Origin: Candidatus Zhuqueibacterota bacterium
Lineage (GTDB): Bacteria; Zhuqueibacterota; Zhuqueibacteria; Oceanimicrobiales; Oceanimicrobiaceae
Length of the DNA: 64,000 nt
Assembly (NCBI GenBank): GCA_029262005.1
Contig: JAJDAG010000086.1
Location: forward strand, 1-64,000
Direction: 5' to 3'
A program made the position numbers and the translations under genes. The notes beneath the pieces are model-generated. The model was not told the origin of the DNA. It ran no database searches and worked only from the letters and a program-made list of their open reading frames with translations. Within the stretch, counting starts at the first letter, position 1. Each line of letters begins with the position of its first letter. This document shows positions 1-10,247 of this stretch, piece by piece.

Positions 1-3000
1 TGTTACATCTAAAGAACCGTCACCATCGCTGTCATTTGCGAGGATGACAATGGCTAAAGGTGTGTCAATAAGTGTGGAACTGGTGTCGTTCACTGCAACC
101 GGCGGAACATTGGCTGCATTTACAAGAATGCTAACGGTTGCAGTATTGGACGTCGCGCCATCATTATCGTCAACAGTATATTGAAAAGAGTCACTGCCGG
201 AAAACCCGGAGCTGGGTGCGTAAGTCACAGCACCTGTGGTCGGATTCACGCTCGTCGAACCATTTGCGGGCACGGATGATATAGAAACTGTAGTTGGGTC
301 AATTGTACCGTCGCTATCCGTATCGTTTGCGATTACGTTAATTGTAACGGGCGTGTCAACAATCGTCATCGCCGTGTCATTTACAGCAACCGGTGGAACG
401 TTGCCAACCACAGTGGTTACTTTGACCACCGCGATATTGGAAGCTGCACCATCGTTATCCATTACTGTATATGAAAAAGTATCAATACCGACAAAGCCGG
501 GTGTGGGTGTGTAAGTAACAATGCCGCCCGGTTTCAACGAAGTCGTGCCATTGGAGGCCGCAGTTGCAGAAAGCGTGTTAGCAGCGATGGTCCCGTCAAT
601 ATCCGTATCATTGTCTAAGACACTGATATCGATGGCTGCACCGACTGGTGTTGTGACGGAGTCGTTAACTGCAACGGGCGCGTCATTTACGCCGGCGACA
701 GTAAACACAACGACCGCCGGGCTTGAAGCCGCTCCGACGTTGTCGTTGACAGTGTATTTCAGGCTGTCCAAACCAAAAAAGTCCGGCGTAGGCGTGTAGG
801 TGATTTCACCCGTTGTTGCATTGACGCTGCCTGTGCCGTTAGCTGGAATTGCCGTTATGGCAACACTAGTTGGATCCACGGTGCCATCAACATCAGTATC
901 ATTGTTCAGGACTGCAGCAATCACAGCCACATCCTCATCCGTTGCAACGGAATCCACCTTGGCAACCGGCGGATCATTGACCGGCGTTATGGCTATCCGC
1001 ACTGTTGCTGTATTCGAGGTTGCGCCATCATCATCTTTTACAGTGTAAGTCAGACTATCATTACCAAAAAAGTCTTGAGAGGGTAAATATAATACCTCAC
1101 CCGTGCTGCTATTCACAGAGGCGCTACCGTTCACTGGTGCAGAGACAATTGTAACCGTTCCAGGATCGAAAGTGCCATCCACGTCTTTATCGTTATTAGT
1201 AACCGCAATGGCGACCTGCGTATCCTCGGACGTGGTGACCGTATCATCGTAAGCAATCGGTGCATCATTGACGTCAAGCACATCGACAACGACCATCGCC
1301 GCATTAGATGTATTGCCCTCGTCATCGTCAATCGTATAGGAAAAAACCTCTCGGCCAAAAAAGTTCGCATTCGGGAAAAACGTCAGCACAGCAGTCGTTG
1401 GGTTTACGGAAGCAGAACCACTATCCGGAGGTGTAACAAACTGCACTGTTGACAAATCCAGCGAGCCGTCGGGGTCCGAGTCATTGGCAGTTATATTGAT
1501 GGCAATTGCCACGTCTTCATTCGTTGTCACGCTATCATTTACAGCGACAGGAAGCGTTCCAACACGAATTATAACATTTGCTATATTGGACACAGCCCCA
1601 TCATCATCGCGAATTGTATAGGTGAATGTTTCTTCGCCGCCAAAACCGTTATCCGGCGTGTAGGTGATGATACCGCTGGAGTTGATTGAAGTGGTGCCGT
1701 TGCCGGCAAGCGTCACCGATAATGTTTGAATATTGAGTGTTCCATCAACGTCTATATCATTGGCTAGCACGTCAATGCTTACAGGTGTATCGAGCGTGGT
1801 TCCGGTGGAATCATCAACTGCGATGGGTGCATCATTGATTTCAATTACTGTAATCTCAACCAGCGCGTTGTCTGAAACTGCCCCCAAATTATCCTGAACA
1901 GAATACAAAACGCTATCCAACCCTGCAAAATCAGAATTCGGAATATAGGTCAACGCGCCTGTTGACGGATTCACAGCAATTGCGCCGTTATTGGGTCCAC
2001 TTGCAACTGCAACCGTTGAACTGACTACAGAGCCATCCACATCTGTGTCATTGGACACAATATCAATTATAATCGAATTGTCTTCGTTAACAGAACCTGC
2101 ATCGTCAAAAGCAACCGGCGGATCATTTATTGGCGTTACGGTTATCATAACTTTTGCAATATTAGAGGAGCTGCCGGCATTATCCTGAACAGAATAAGTT
2201 AGAGAATCACTGCCGAAAAAATCAGCCGATGGCGTATAGGTTACCTCACCTGTGGCTGGGTTTACTGAAGCAGCCCCATTGACAGCCGCTGTTTGAATCG
2301 TTACGGAGCCGGCGTTCAGTGTTCCATCTAAATCAGTGTCGTTAGCCAACACATCGACGACAGCCGCAATATCCTCTTGAGTTGACAGCGTATCGTTAAC
2401 TGCAACCGGCGGCTCATTTGCACCCGTCACAGAGATGGTCACTGATGCTGTGTTCGAAAGTGCACCATCATCGTCCTGAACAGTATAATCGAACGAATCG
2501 CTACCGAAAAAATAGGTGTTTGGCGTATAAGTGACCGCACCGGTCGTTTGGTTAACCGTGGCTGTGCCATTCGCCGGGCCGGTGCTGACCGTTACTGAGG
2601 TCAGTACAAGACTGCCGTCAACATCCGTATCGTTGTTCAATACTACGATTATAGCGGATGTGTTTTTAGGCGTCGTCGCCGTATCAATGACCGCGACCGG
2701 CGCATCGTTTACATCATTCACCGTAATGAAAACGGTTGCAATGTTGGAGGTTGCAGCATCGTCATCATCGATGGTGTAGGTAAAACTATCGTTGCCAAAA
2801 TAATTCGGATTCGGCGTGTAAGTGACATCACCTGTGCCACTATTGACTGAAGCGGAACCACTGTCCGGAGGGCTCACAATCGTAACGCTGGTAAGATTCA
2901 ACGTACCGTCTGCATCAATGTCGTTTGCAGGAACAGGGATTACAAGCGCAATGTCCTCATCTGTACTGGTCGTGTCATTTACAGCGATTGGCAAATCATT

Positions 3001-6000
3001 AACATCAGCAACCGAGATTTTCACTTTAGCAATATTAGACAAAGCCCCAACATCGTCCAGAACACGGTACTGCAGGCTGTCGAGCCCAAAAAAATTGTTG
3101 GCAGGTGTATAAGTAATCTCTCCTGAAGTCGCATTAATGCTCGTTGTTCCATGGTTCGGCCCAGTGACAATAGAAACGCTCGATGGTACCAACGAACCAT
3201 CCGGGTCGGTGTCATTTGCAAGAACATCTACTACAACCCCGGTATCCTCCTGCGTGCCGGTCGAATCGTCTACGGCAACAGGCGCATCATTATCAGAAGA
3301 AACACTCACCAGAATCGTTGCCGCGTTTGAGGTGCCATTGTCATTATCTTTAACAGTGTACTTCAAATCGTCACTGCCATTGAAATTTGTATTAGGTGTG
3401 TAAGTAATATCACCTGTACTGCTGTTTACCGATGCTGTGCCGAAATTCGGCGCATTCACAATAGTTACCGAACTGACTACCAGGGTACCGTCCAGATCCG
3501 TATCATTCAATAATGCAGTTATCAAAACCGGGGTATCTTCAGATGTAGTTACCGTATCATTAACCGCGATGGGCAATTCATTTTGGCCGGTTACGGTCAC
3601 GGTGACTGTGCCTGCGTTTGAGCTGGCGCCATCATCATCATCAACTGTATAAGCAAACGTGTCGCTGCCATAAAAATAACTGTCAGGCGTATAAGTGACC
3701 GCACCGGTCGTTTGGTTAACCGTGGCTGTGCCATTTGCAGGGCCGCTTGTAACCGTTACCGAAGCCGGCACCAGACTGCCGTCAACATCCGTGTCGTTGT
3801 TTAAAACTGCGATTGTAGTGGTTGTATTTTTTGGTGTTGTTGCCGTATCAATGACCACGACCGGCGCATCGTTTACATCATTCACCGTAATGAAAACGGT
3901 TGCAATGTTGGAGGTTGCAGCATCGTCATCATCGATAGTGTAGGTAAAACTATCGTTGCCAAAATAATTCGGATTCGGCGTGTATGTTATTTCTCCACTA
4001 CTCCCATTTACCGAGGTTAAGCCACTGACCGGCGGCGTGACAAGAACCAAACTGCTAAAATTAAACGTCCCATCAAACTCAACATCATTGGCTGTCACTG
4101 AAATAACAACTGCCACGTCTTCGTTTGTATTGACTGTGTCATTTATCGCCACGGGTGGATCATTTACATCGGTAACAGTAACAAAAACCGTGGTTACATT
4201 GGAAAAGGCACCCTCATTATCGGCAACACGATAGTGAAAGCTGTCCGCTCCAAAAAAATTACTGCCGGGCGAGTAAGTGGTAACGCCACTCGTTGGATTC
4301 ACCGCCACCGAACCGTTAACAGGGGGTGTGAAAATAGTGACTGTTGTTGGGTCAATCGTACCGTCAAGATCAGTATCATTTATCAAAATATCAATTGCCA
4401 CCGGAATATCTTCCGGTGTACTGGCAAAATCGTTTTGTGTCACCGGAATTTTATTTACATCAGTGACCGACACATTGACGGTTGCCACATTTGATGTGGC
4501 GCCATCATCATCCTGTACTGTGTATGTAAAACTGTCAGCGCCATCAAACCCGGGATTCGGTGTGTAAGCGATAATACCCGTTGCCGGCGTCACATATGTG
4601 GAACCGTTGGCTGGTTGTGCTACAACAGCCACTGAAGACAAAACCAGATTTCCATCAGAATCATTATCATTGGCAAGAACATCAATATCTACCGGGGTTT
4701 CTTCGTTGGTCACAGCCGCATCATTCGAAGCTACTGGAGAGTCATTTACAACCAGAGTCACAGTTGCTGTATTGGATGACGCGCCATCATTGTCATCAAT
4801 GGTGTAATGCAATGAATCGGTGCCGGAAAAACCGGCCGCTGGTGTGTAAGTAATAACGCCGGTGGTTGAATTGACTGAAGTAATACCGTTCGCGACGGCA
4901 GAAACGATGGTAACACTGGTAAGTGTAAGAGTACCATCAGAATCGCTGTCGTTGACAGCTACATCAATATTAACAGAGGTTTGCTCGTTGGTGGCAGCAA
5001 TATCGTTATTGGCAACTGGAGAATCATTAACAAACACCTTAACCAGCGCCGGACTTGATGTCGCACCAAACTGGTCATTGATTGTGTAATAAAAAGAATC
5101 CGTGCCATCAAACCCAACATTTGAGGTGTAAGTTATGGCACCTGTGGTATTATTTATACTTGTGGTCCCATTTGCAGGGGGTGTTGAAATAACAACTGAA
5201 GATAAATCCAGTGTGCTGTTTGCATCTGAATCATTAGCGGCCACATCGATTTCAACCGCAACTGTTTCGTTGGTTGAAGCCGAATCCGCCAAAGCGATTG
5301 GTGCGCCATTTATGTCAATGGTAACCGTAGCGGTATTTGATGTCAGACCACTATTGTCGTTTACAGTGTAAATAAAACTGTCTGTTCCAGAGTAGGTAGC
5401 AACAGGCAAATAAGTAATAACGCCTGTGCCGGGGTTTAACGAAGTCGAACCATGCGCACCGGAGCTGTTCAAAATAGACGAAAGCACCAGAGTGCCATCC
5501 GTGTCATAATCATTGGCCGTAACCGGGATGTTAATCGGTGTACCCTGATTTGTACTAAAAAAATCATTTACGGCAACTGGCGCATCGTTGACGTTGATCA
5601 CTGTTAAAGTGACAGTTGCTGTATTGGATTGAATCCCGTCATCGTCGCTGACTTTATATTGTAAAGAATCTATGCCGAAAAAATCAATGGCTGGGCTGTA
5701 GGTGATTTCCCCGTTGGCGGTATTCACATTTGCTGTGCCGTTTGCCGGCGCCAATGTCACAACAACTGTTGCCGGATCGACAGAACCGTCAATGTCAGAA
5801 TCATTTGCGAGCACATCTACAGCCACAGGCACCTCCTCCAGGGTTGTGGCTGTATCATTATTGGCAACAGGTGGATCGTTAATATCTGAGACTGCAACAA
5901 ACACAACCGCGACATTTGACAAGGCGTTGTCATCATCCCTGATTGTATAAGTAAGTGAGTCTGTTCCAGCAAAGTTCGCTTCAGGGGTATAAATGATAAC

Positions 6001-9000
6001 ACCTGTTGTCGGATTAACCGAAGCCGTACCATGCAATGGCTGGTTAACAACAGAAATCGTTGATGGCTGCACAGTCCCATCCAGATCCGTATCATTGGCA
6101 GCCACGTTAATCACAGCGGCAACTTCTTCAGGAGTAGATGCGCTGTCACGATTAGCAACTGGTGGATCATTAATATCGGTTACATTAATTGTGACTGTCC
6201 CGGGGCTCGAAACAGCACTGCTATCATCCTGTATGGTGTATTGAAATGAATCCACACCGGCAAAATTCAAAATGGGTGTGTAGGTGATCTTGCCGGTCAG
6301 GCCATCAACCACAGCCGCACCATTATTGGGCGCTGAAGTAAGCGCTACAGAGGTCGCAACGACGACTCCATCAACATCCGTATCATTCGCTGCAACATCA
6401 ACGACAACTGTTGATTCTTCAAACATCGTCGCCGCGTCATTTTGTGCCACCGGTGGATCATTAACGTTAGCAACATCGACAATTACCGTTGCTGTGTTAG
6501 AAACCGAACCGTCTTCATCCTGAATTGAATAAACAAATGTATCTCTGCCGACAAAATCCAGGTTAGGTGAGTAAGTCGCAACGCCGGTTACAGGATTCAC
6601 TGAAACCGAACCACTTACCGGCGGTGTTGCCACAACCACAGATGCCAGATTTAATGTGCCATCCAGATCCGTGTCATTGGCAGCAATATTAATGTCAACC
6701 GGAGTCTCTTCAAATGTTGTGGTTGAGTCATCAAAAGCCACAGGCGGGTCGTTAATATCAGTCACTGTAACAAACACGGTAGCTATATTTGAGGCGTCTG
6801 CATCATCATCGAAAACAGTATAAGTAAATGTATCGGCTCCAACAAAATTCAACACCGGAGTATAGGTCACTATGCCGCTGGCACCGTTCACTGTAACAGC
6901 GCCATTTGTCGGTTGTGCCTGAATACTAACCGTTGTTGCGATAACAGAACCATCAACATCTGTGTCATTGGCGCTCACATCGATAAAAATGCTCGTTTCC
7001 TCAGAGGTTATGGTCGTGTCATTGACCGCAACCGGTGGATCATTCACTTCACTGATTGAGAGAATTGCGGTTGCCGTATTTGAAACGAAGCCATCATTAT
7101 CTTTTACTGTATAAATAAACGAATCTGAACCGGAATAATTCAAGTTTGGGGTATACGTTACTTGCCCGGTGCCAGGGCTAATAGACAGCGTACCATGAAC
7201 CGGGCCTAAAGTGATCGCCACAGTCGAATCGACAATTGTGCCGTCAATATCAGTATCGTTGGCAGTAACATCCAAAACGGTTGGGGTGTCTTCGTTGAAA
7301 GAGAATGTATCTCCATTGGCTGTAGGTGCATTATTTGCCCTTATTGACACAGTCGCCTGGTTTGAAGTGCCACCGTCATTATCCTGCACAGTATAACGGA
7401 AAATGGTGTTACCAGCAAAATTCAGAGCAGGTGTAAAAGTAATTGCCCCTGTTGTGGAATTGATAGACGCAGTACCGTTAAACGGACCCAGGACGATTGT
7501 TACAGTTGCCGGTTGCAGTGTGCCCCCATCCGGATCCAAATCATTGTCAAGTACATCAATGACAACAGGCGTGTTAATGAGCGTGACCGCGTAATCATCA
7601 TTGGCCACCGGGGGACCATTCGTATACAGAAAAACGGTCGCAACATTTGAAATAGAACCATCATCATCACTCACAGTGTAATTAAAACTATCAGAACCAA
7701 GATGCCCTGCATTGGGTGTGTAAGTAACAACGCCGGTCCCTGTGTTAATGGATGTCGTACCGTTAGCCGGGCCGCTTATCAAGGCAACCGTTGACGGTAC
7801 CAGGGAACCATCTGCATCACTGTCATTCGCCAAAATATCAACGCTGACCGGCACGCCCGCATCACTCACACTGGTGTCATTAACCGCCACCGGCAAGTCA
7901 TTGATGTCCAGTAACACATTCGCAATATTGGATACCGCCTGATCATCATCCTCCACGGTATATTTCAGGCTATCAGCGCCAAAATAACCGTTGGTCGCCG
8001 AGTATGAAATAGCGCCGGTTAAGGCATTTACACTGGTTGTGCCATGAAGCGGAGCTGTTGTCACTGTTACCGTAGAAGGTTCAATGGTGCCATCCACGTC
8101 CGTATCATTTGCCGTCACATCAATTACAGTCGGCGTGCCGTTGTCGCCTGATGCAGCATCCGCAACGGCTGTGGGGGGATCATTGGTGTTTTGCACGGTT
8201 AGTTTGACCATGGCCTCATTTGAAACACCACCATCATTATCCTGCACAGTATAGCCGAAAGTCTCGGCGCCGGTGTAATTTGCTGCCGGCGTATAGGTCA
8301 CAACACCCGTACCCGGATTCACTGATGTGGCGCCGTTTGATGCCGGTGTGGTAATCACAACTGTACCGGCCGCGATGCTGCCATCACTATCAAAGTCATT
8401 AGTCAGAACATCAACGTCTTCTGCTGTGTCTTCCTCAACAAACGTGGTGTCATTTTGCGCAACCGGCTTGTCATTGACTGAGATCGTAACCAGGCCGGCA
8501 ATAGCATAATCATTGTCATTATCTGCAACCGTATAACGCAAACTATCACTGCCGGAAAAACCCGGGTTTGGTGTATAAGTGATGGCGCCGGTCGTCCCAT
8601 TCACCGAAGCAGAACCATTGACGCTGGCTTTCACAATAGTAACGGTTGTGGCATCAACGGTACCGTCAGAGTCTGTGTCATTGGCTGTAACAGCAATACT
8701 TAAGGGCGTATCTTCCTGAACCAGAGGTGTGTCCGTAACAACCACAGGTCGGTTGTTATTAAAATCCTGATAACCATGAAAATAATACTTGGTGTTTTTA
8801 TCGCCGGAGAGAACAACCATGCCTGTGCTGTTGGTAACACTCTGCCCGGTTGAAGTCGGATTATTAATTTCATCATCAACAAAACTGGACATGAAAAGCC
8901 GTCCCAGTCCGGATGCAAACGACGGACTGTTGATGTGGGTGCTCTTCATATAAATCGCTTTTGGAGCAGTCAAGTCGGTCTTGGCAAAGACATAAATACT

Positions 9001-10047
9001 GTCGGTGTCCGAGTTGAACAAAACCATTGGCCGTGTCGGGTCCTCCTGTTTGTTCCAGACAGGATAATTGCTCCAGGCACCGGTAGTTGGATTCCTTAAA
9101 TTCAGATAAACATAAACCGGATTGATGCCTGATATACTCGTTTTTGTGACAGCGATGATGGTGCCATCACTTTCCCGCTGCGCTAAATTAATGTGATCAT
9201 CTGCCAGCGATCCACTGCCGGCAACAACAGACTCTCGAGGCTGCCAGGTTGTGTCCAGGCTGTCGTCATCATGGACAGCAAAATAAATCTTCTTATCATC
9301 CTGATTCGACCATATGACACCGATTTTGTTATTAAATGAAGTTATGGCGGCTAAATCAAGATTGTCTATGTCATTTCCCTGAACCGGCAGATTAAATGCA
9401 GTGCCCCAGTTTGTATCGCTGATACCGTCCGTGCGGTTAACACGGACTTTCAAGCTGTCTTTGTCTGTCCATGTGACCCATAGTTTTGCATTTGAATCTT
9501 TGGCGATTGTCAATGCACGGGTTTTCACCGTGCCGGGAATATCGACCGGATAACCGCTGTCGAGTGAATAGGAGTTCGAACCGGAACTGTAGGTATATCG
9601 GGTTAAGGCTGCAAGTTTAGAACCGGAGGTTGACATATCTTTATGACGAGAAACAATGTAGAGGGTGTTGCCATCGGACAAAACATCAACCGCACTTTTT
9701 TTGCGCGAATCAACGCTTACCCCAGTGTCAGACCAGTTTTGCGTACTAATATCCAGCCGATGAATCCGATAGGCGTTTCCGCCCTGGCTCCACTGTACCC
9801 CCCACCAATAACCATTATGATACCAAAGTTTCGACTCCGGTTTCTCTTCAGTTGGCTCAGAGGTGGAACCGTCAAAACTGAAATCACGATAACCGGAAAA
9901 CTCCGGTGTGGATTGTGCATTTGCACTGTTAATAAATCCAATGACCGTAAACATAAAAAGCAGGTTGGTCAAAACGTAACCGGTCAAACAACGAGCCCCT
10001 GCCTGTTTTCTTTCTCTAACCAAAGATGCTTTACCTGAGATGTGCAT
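1..10047 (-). CDS. Giant secreted Ig/cadherin-like tandem-repeat protein (C-terminus outside window)
   Basis: An open frame runs without a stop from an ATG at 10045-10047 to the window edge, giving more than 3,349 codons. Residues 1 to about 45 form a signal peptide (basic start, hydrophobic core, SANAQS cleavage region). Residues about 45-430 resemble a sialidase-like propeller, and are homologous to the start of the next gene (KPESKLWYHNGYWWGV here, KPESKIWYNDGFWWGV there). The rest is about 30 repeats of 93-97 residues with the bacterial Ig (Big_9/tandem-95) pattern: PVAVNDT, then EDTP, then DVxANDxDxDGT, GxxTYTPxxxFxGxDSFxYTV and DNxGxxSNxAxVxVxV. Such proteins are usually adhesins or cell-surface/matrix proteins; that role is inferred. 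The Shine-Dalgarno is weak (GGGA before an A-tract). The lack of any in-frame stop over 10 kb argues that the gene is intact. Sorting signals, if any, lie outside the window. Confidence 0.93.
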   Translation of the reverse strand, partial: MHISGKASLVRERKQAGARCLTGYVLTNLLFMFTVIGFINSANAQSTPEFSGYRDFSFDGSTSEPTEEKPESKLWYHNGYWWGVQWSQGGNAYRIHRLDISTQNWSDTGVSVDSRKKSAVDVLSDGNTLYIVSRHKDMSTSGSKLAALTRYTYSSGSNSYSLDSGYPVDIPGTVKTRALTIAKDSNAKLWVTWTDKDSLKVRVNRTDGISDTNWGTAFNLPVQGNDIDNLDLAAITSFNNKIGVIWSNQDDKKIYFAVHDDDSLDTTWQPRESVVAGSGSLADDHINLAQRESDGTIIAVTKTSISGINPVYVYLNLRNPTTGAWSNYPVWNKQEDPTRPMVLFNSDTDSIYVFAKTDLTAPKAIYMKSTHINSPSFASGLGRLFMSSFVDDEINNPTSTGQSVTNSTGMVVLSGDKNTKYYFHGYQDFNNNRPVVVTDTPLVQEDTPLSIAVTANDTDSDGTVDATTVTIVKASVNGSASVNGTTGAITYTPNPGFSGSDSLRYTVADNDNDYAIAGLVTISVNDKPVAQNDTTFVEEDTAEDVDVLTNDFDSDGSIAAGTVVITTPASNGATSVNPGTGVVTYTPAANYTGAETFGYTVQDNDGGVSNEAMVKLTVQNTNDPPTAVADAASGDNGTPTVIDVTANDTDVDGTIEPSTVTVTTAPLHGTTSVNALTGAISYSATNGYFGADSLKYTVEDDDQAVSNIANVLLDINDLPVAVNDTSVSDAGVPVSVDILANDSDADGSLVPSTVALISGPANGTTSINTGTGVVTYTPNAGHLGSDSFNYTVSDDDGSISNVATVFLYTNGPPVANDDYAVTLINTPVVIDVLDNDLDPDGGTLQPATVTIVLGPFNGTASINSTTGAITFTPALNFAGNTIFRYTVQDNDGGTSNQATVSIRANNAPTANGDTFSFNEDTPTVLDVTANDTDIDGTIVDSTVAITLGPVHGTLSISPGTGQVTYTPNLNYSGSDSFIYTVKDNDGFVSNTATAILSISEVNDPPVAVNDTTITSEETSIFIDVSANDTDVDGSVIATTVSIQAQPTNGAVTVNGASGIVTYTPVLNFVGADTFTYTVFDDDADASNIATVFVTVTDINDPPVAFDDSTTTFEETPVDINIAANDTDLDGTLNLASVVVATPPVSGSVSVNPVTGVATYSPNLDFVGRDTFVYSIQDEDGSVSNTATVIVDVANVNDPPVAQNDAATMFEESTVVVDVAANDTDVDGVVVATSVALTSAPNNGAAVVDGLTGKITYTPILNFAGVDSFQYTIQDDSSAVSSPGTVTINVTDINDPPVANRDSASTPEEVAAVINVAANDTDLDGTVQPSTISVVNQPLHGTASVNPTTGVIIYTPEANFAGTDSLTYTIRDDDNALSNVAVVFVAVSDINDPPVANNDTATTLEEVPVAVDVLANDSDIDGSVDPATVVVTLAPANGTANVNTANGEITYSPAIDFFGIDSLQYKVSDDDGIQSNTATVTLTVINVNDAPVAVNDFFSTNQGTPINIPVTANDYDTDGTLVLSSILNSSGAHGSTSLNPGTGVITYLPVATYSGTDSFIYTVNDNSGLTSNTATVTIDINGAPIALADSASTNETVAVEIDVAANDSDANSTLDLSSVVISTPPANGTTSINNTTGAITYTSNVGFDGTDSFYYTINDQFGATSSPALVKVFVNDSPVANNDIAATNEQTSVNIDVAVNDSDSDGTLTLTSVTIVSAVANGITSVNSTTGVITYTPAAGFSGTDSLHYTIDDNDGASSNTATVTLVVNDSPVASNDAAVTNEETPVDIDVLANDNDSDGNLVLSSVAVVAQPANGSTYVTPATGIIAYTPNPGFDGADSFTYTVQDDDGATSNVATVNVSVTDVNKIPVTQNDFASTPEDIPVAIDILINDTDLDGTIDPTTVTIFTPPVNGSVAVNPTSGVTTYSPGSNFFGADSFHYRVADNEGAFSNVTTVFVTVTDVNDPPVAINDTVNTNEDVAVVISVTANDVEFDGTFNFSSLVLVTPPVSGLTSVNGSSGEITYTPNPNYFGNDSFTYTIDDDDAATSNIATVFITVNDVNDAPVVVIDTATTPKNTTTTIAVLNNDTDVDGSLVPASVTVTSGPANGTATVNQTTGAVTYTPDSYFYGSDTFAYTVDDDDGASSNAGTVTVTVTGQNELPIAVNDTVTTSEDTPVLITALLNDTDLDGTLVVSSVTIVNAPNFGTASVNSSTGDITYTPNTNFNGSDDLKYTVKDNDNGTSNAATILVSVSSDNDAPVAVDDSTGTQEDTGVVVDVLANDTDPDGSLVPSSVSIVTGPNHGTTSINATSGEITYTPANNFFGLDSLQYRVLDDVGALSNIAKVKISVADVNDLPIAVNDTTSTDEDIALVIPVPANDIDADGTLNLTSVTIVSPPDSGSASVNSGTGDVTYTPNPNYFGNDSFTYTIDDDDAATSNIATVFITVNDVNDAPVAVIDTATTPKNTSAIIVVLNNDTDVDGSLVLTSVTVSTGPANGTATVNQTTGAVTYTPNTYFFGSDSFDYTVQDDDGALSNTASVTISVTGANEPPVAVNDTLSTQEDIAAVVDVLANDTDLDGTLNAGSVTIQTAAVNGAASVNPATGEVTYTPSADFFGSDSLTYSVQDNAGSSSNIAKVMITVTPINDPPVAFDDAGSVNEDNSIIIDIVSNDTDVDGSVVSSTVAVASGPNNGAIAVNPSTGALTYIPNSDFAGLDSVLYSVQDNLGAVSDNALVEITVIEINDAPIAVDDSTGTTLDTPVSIDVLANDIDVDGTLNIQTLSVTLAGNGTTSINSSGIITYTPDNGFGGEETFTYTIRDDDGAVSNIANVIIRVGTLPVAVNDSVTTNEDVAIAINITANDSDPDGSLDLSTVQFVTPPDSGSASVNPTTAVLTFFPNANFFGREVFSYTIDDDEGNTSNAAMVVVDVLDVNDAPIAYDDTVTTSEDTQVAIAVTNNDKDVDGTFDPGTVTIVSAPVNGSASVNSSTGEVLYLPSQDFFGNDSLTYTVKDDDGATSNTATVRIAITPVNDPPVAKVDSVATDEDVAVIAAVLNNDTDVDGTVDPTSVAITAIPANGTGSVNATTGEITYTPTPDFFGLDSLKYTVNDNVGAASSPAVVVFTVAGVNDAPVAVNDSVTTPVGAAIDISVLDNDTDIDGTIAANTLSATAASNGTTSLKPGGIVTYTPTPGFVGIDTFSYTVMDNDGAASNIAVVKVTTVVGNVPPVAVNDTAMTIVDTPVTINVIANDTDSDGTIDPTTVSISSVPANGSTSVNPTTGAVTYAPSSGFSGSDSFQYTVDDNDGATSNTATVSILVNAANVPPVAVNDTSSTLIDTPLAIVILANDSDGDGSLDVT
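2528..3984 (-). repeat. Near-identical DNA repeats inside the first giant gene
   Basis: The segments at about 2528-2820 and 3692-3984 encode Ig-like repeats that are very similar at DNA level, while most other repeats are diverged. About 120 bases at the promoter-proximal end of each unit (around 2695-2820 and 3859-3984) differ at only a few positions. The offset is 1,164 bases, which is 388 codons or four repeat units, so reading frame and repeat phase are kept. This fits a recent block duplication or gene conversion. It is also a likely place for misassembly. Confidence 0.8.
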
Positions 10048-10247
10048 TCTTTTTTTCCCAATAAACCCAAACAACAGTTTTATAAGGTTGAACGATTTCC
10101 AAACAGCGTCCAACGCTCATTCAAACCTCTCACTTTGCAGCGGGAGTGCGAATCAAACCTGAAATATTCATAAATAAACAAGAGATGATGACGGCTCTAA
10201 GTGCAACAACCCCCGACACAGCTCTATGATACAACGTAACACGGTTT
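10048..10247. other. Intergenic gap between the two giant genes
   Basis: Two hundred bases separate the stop of the downstream-reading giant gene from the ATG of the next one. The only clear structure is a short perfect hairpin at 10105-10117 (AGCGT stem, 3-base loop) without a T-tract. I see no convincing promoter or terminator, so co-transcription of the two genes is possible. Confidence 0.4.

Noticed and set aside
236-10000. Many rightward frames of 60-95 codons at about 280-base spacing opposite the first giant gene (and likewise 11254-21540 opposite the second)
   Set aside because: They follow the repeat period exactly and are the antisense reading of the Ig-like repeat DNA; they lack ribosome sites and known motifs.
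1-10047. CRISPR-like regular spacing in the first 10 kb
   Set aside because: The period is about 290 bases and is protein-coding; no short direct repeats with unique spacers are seen.
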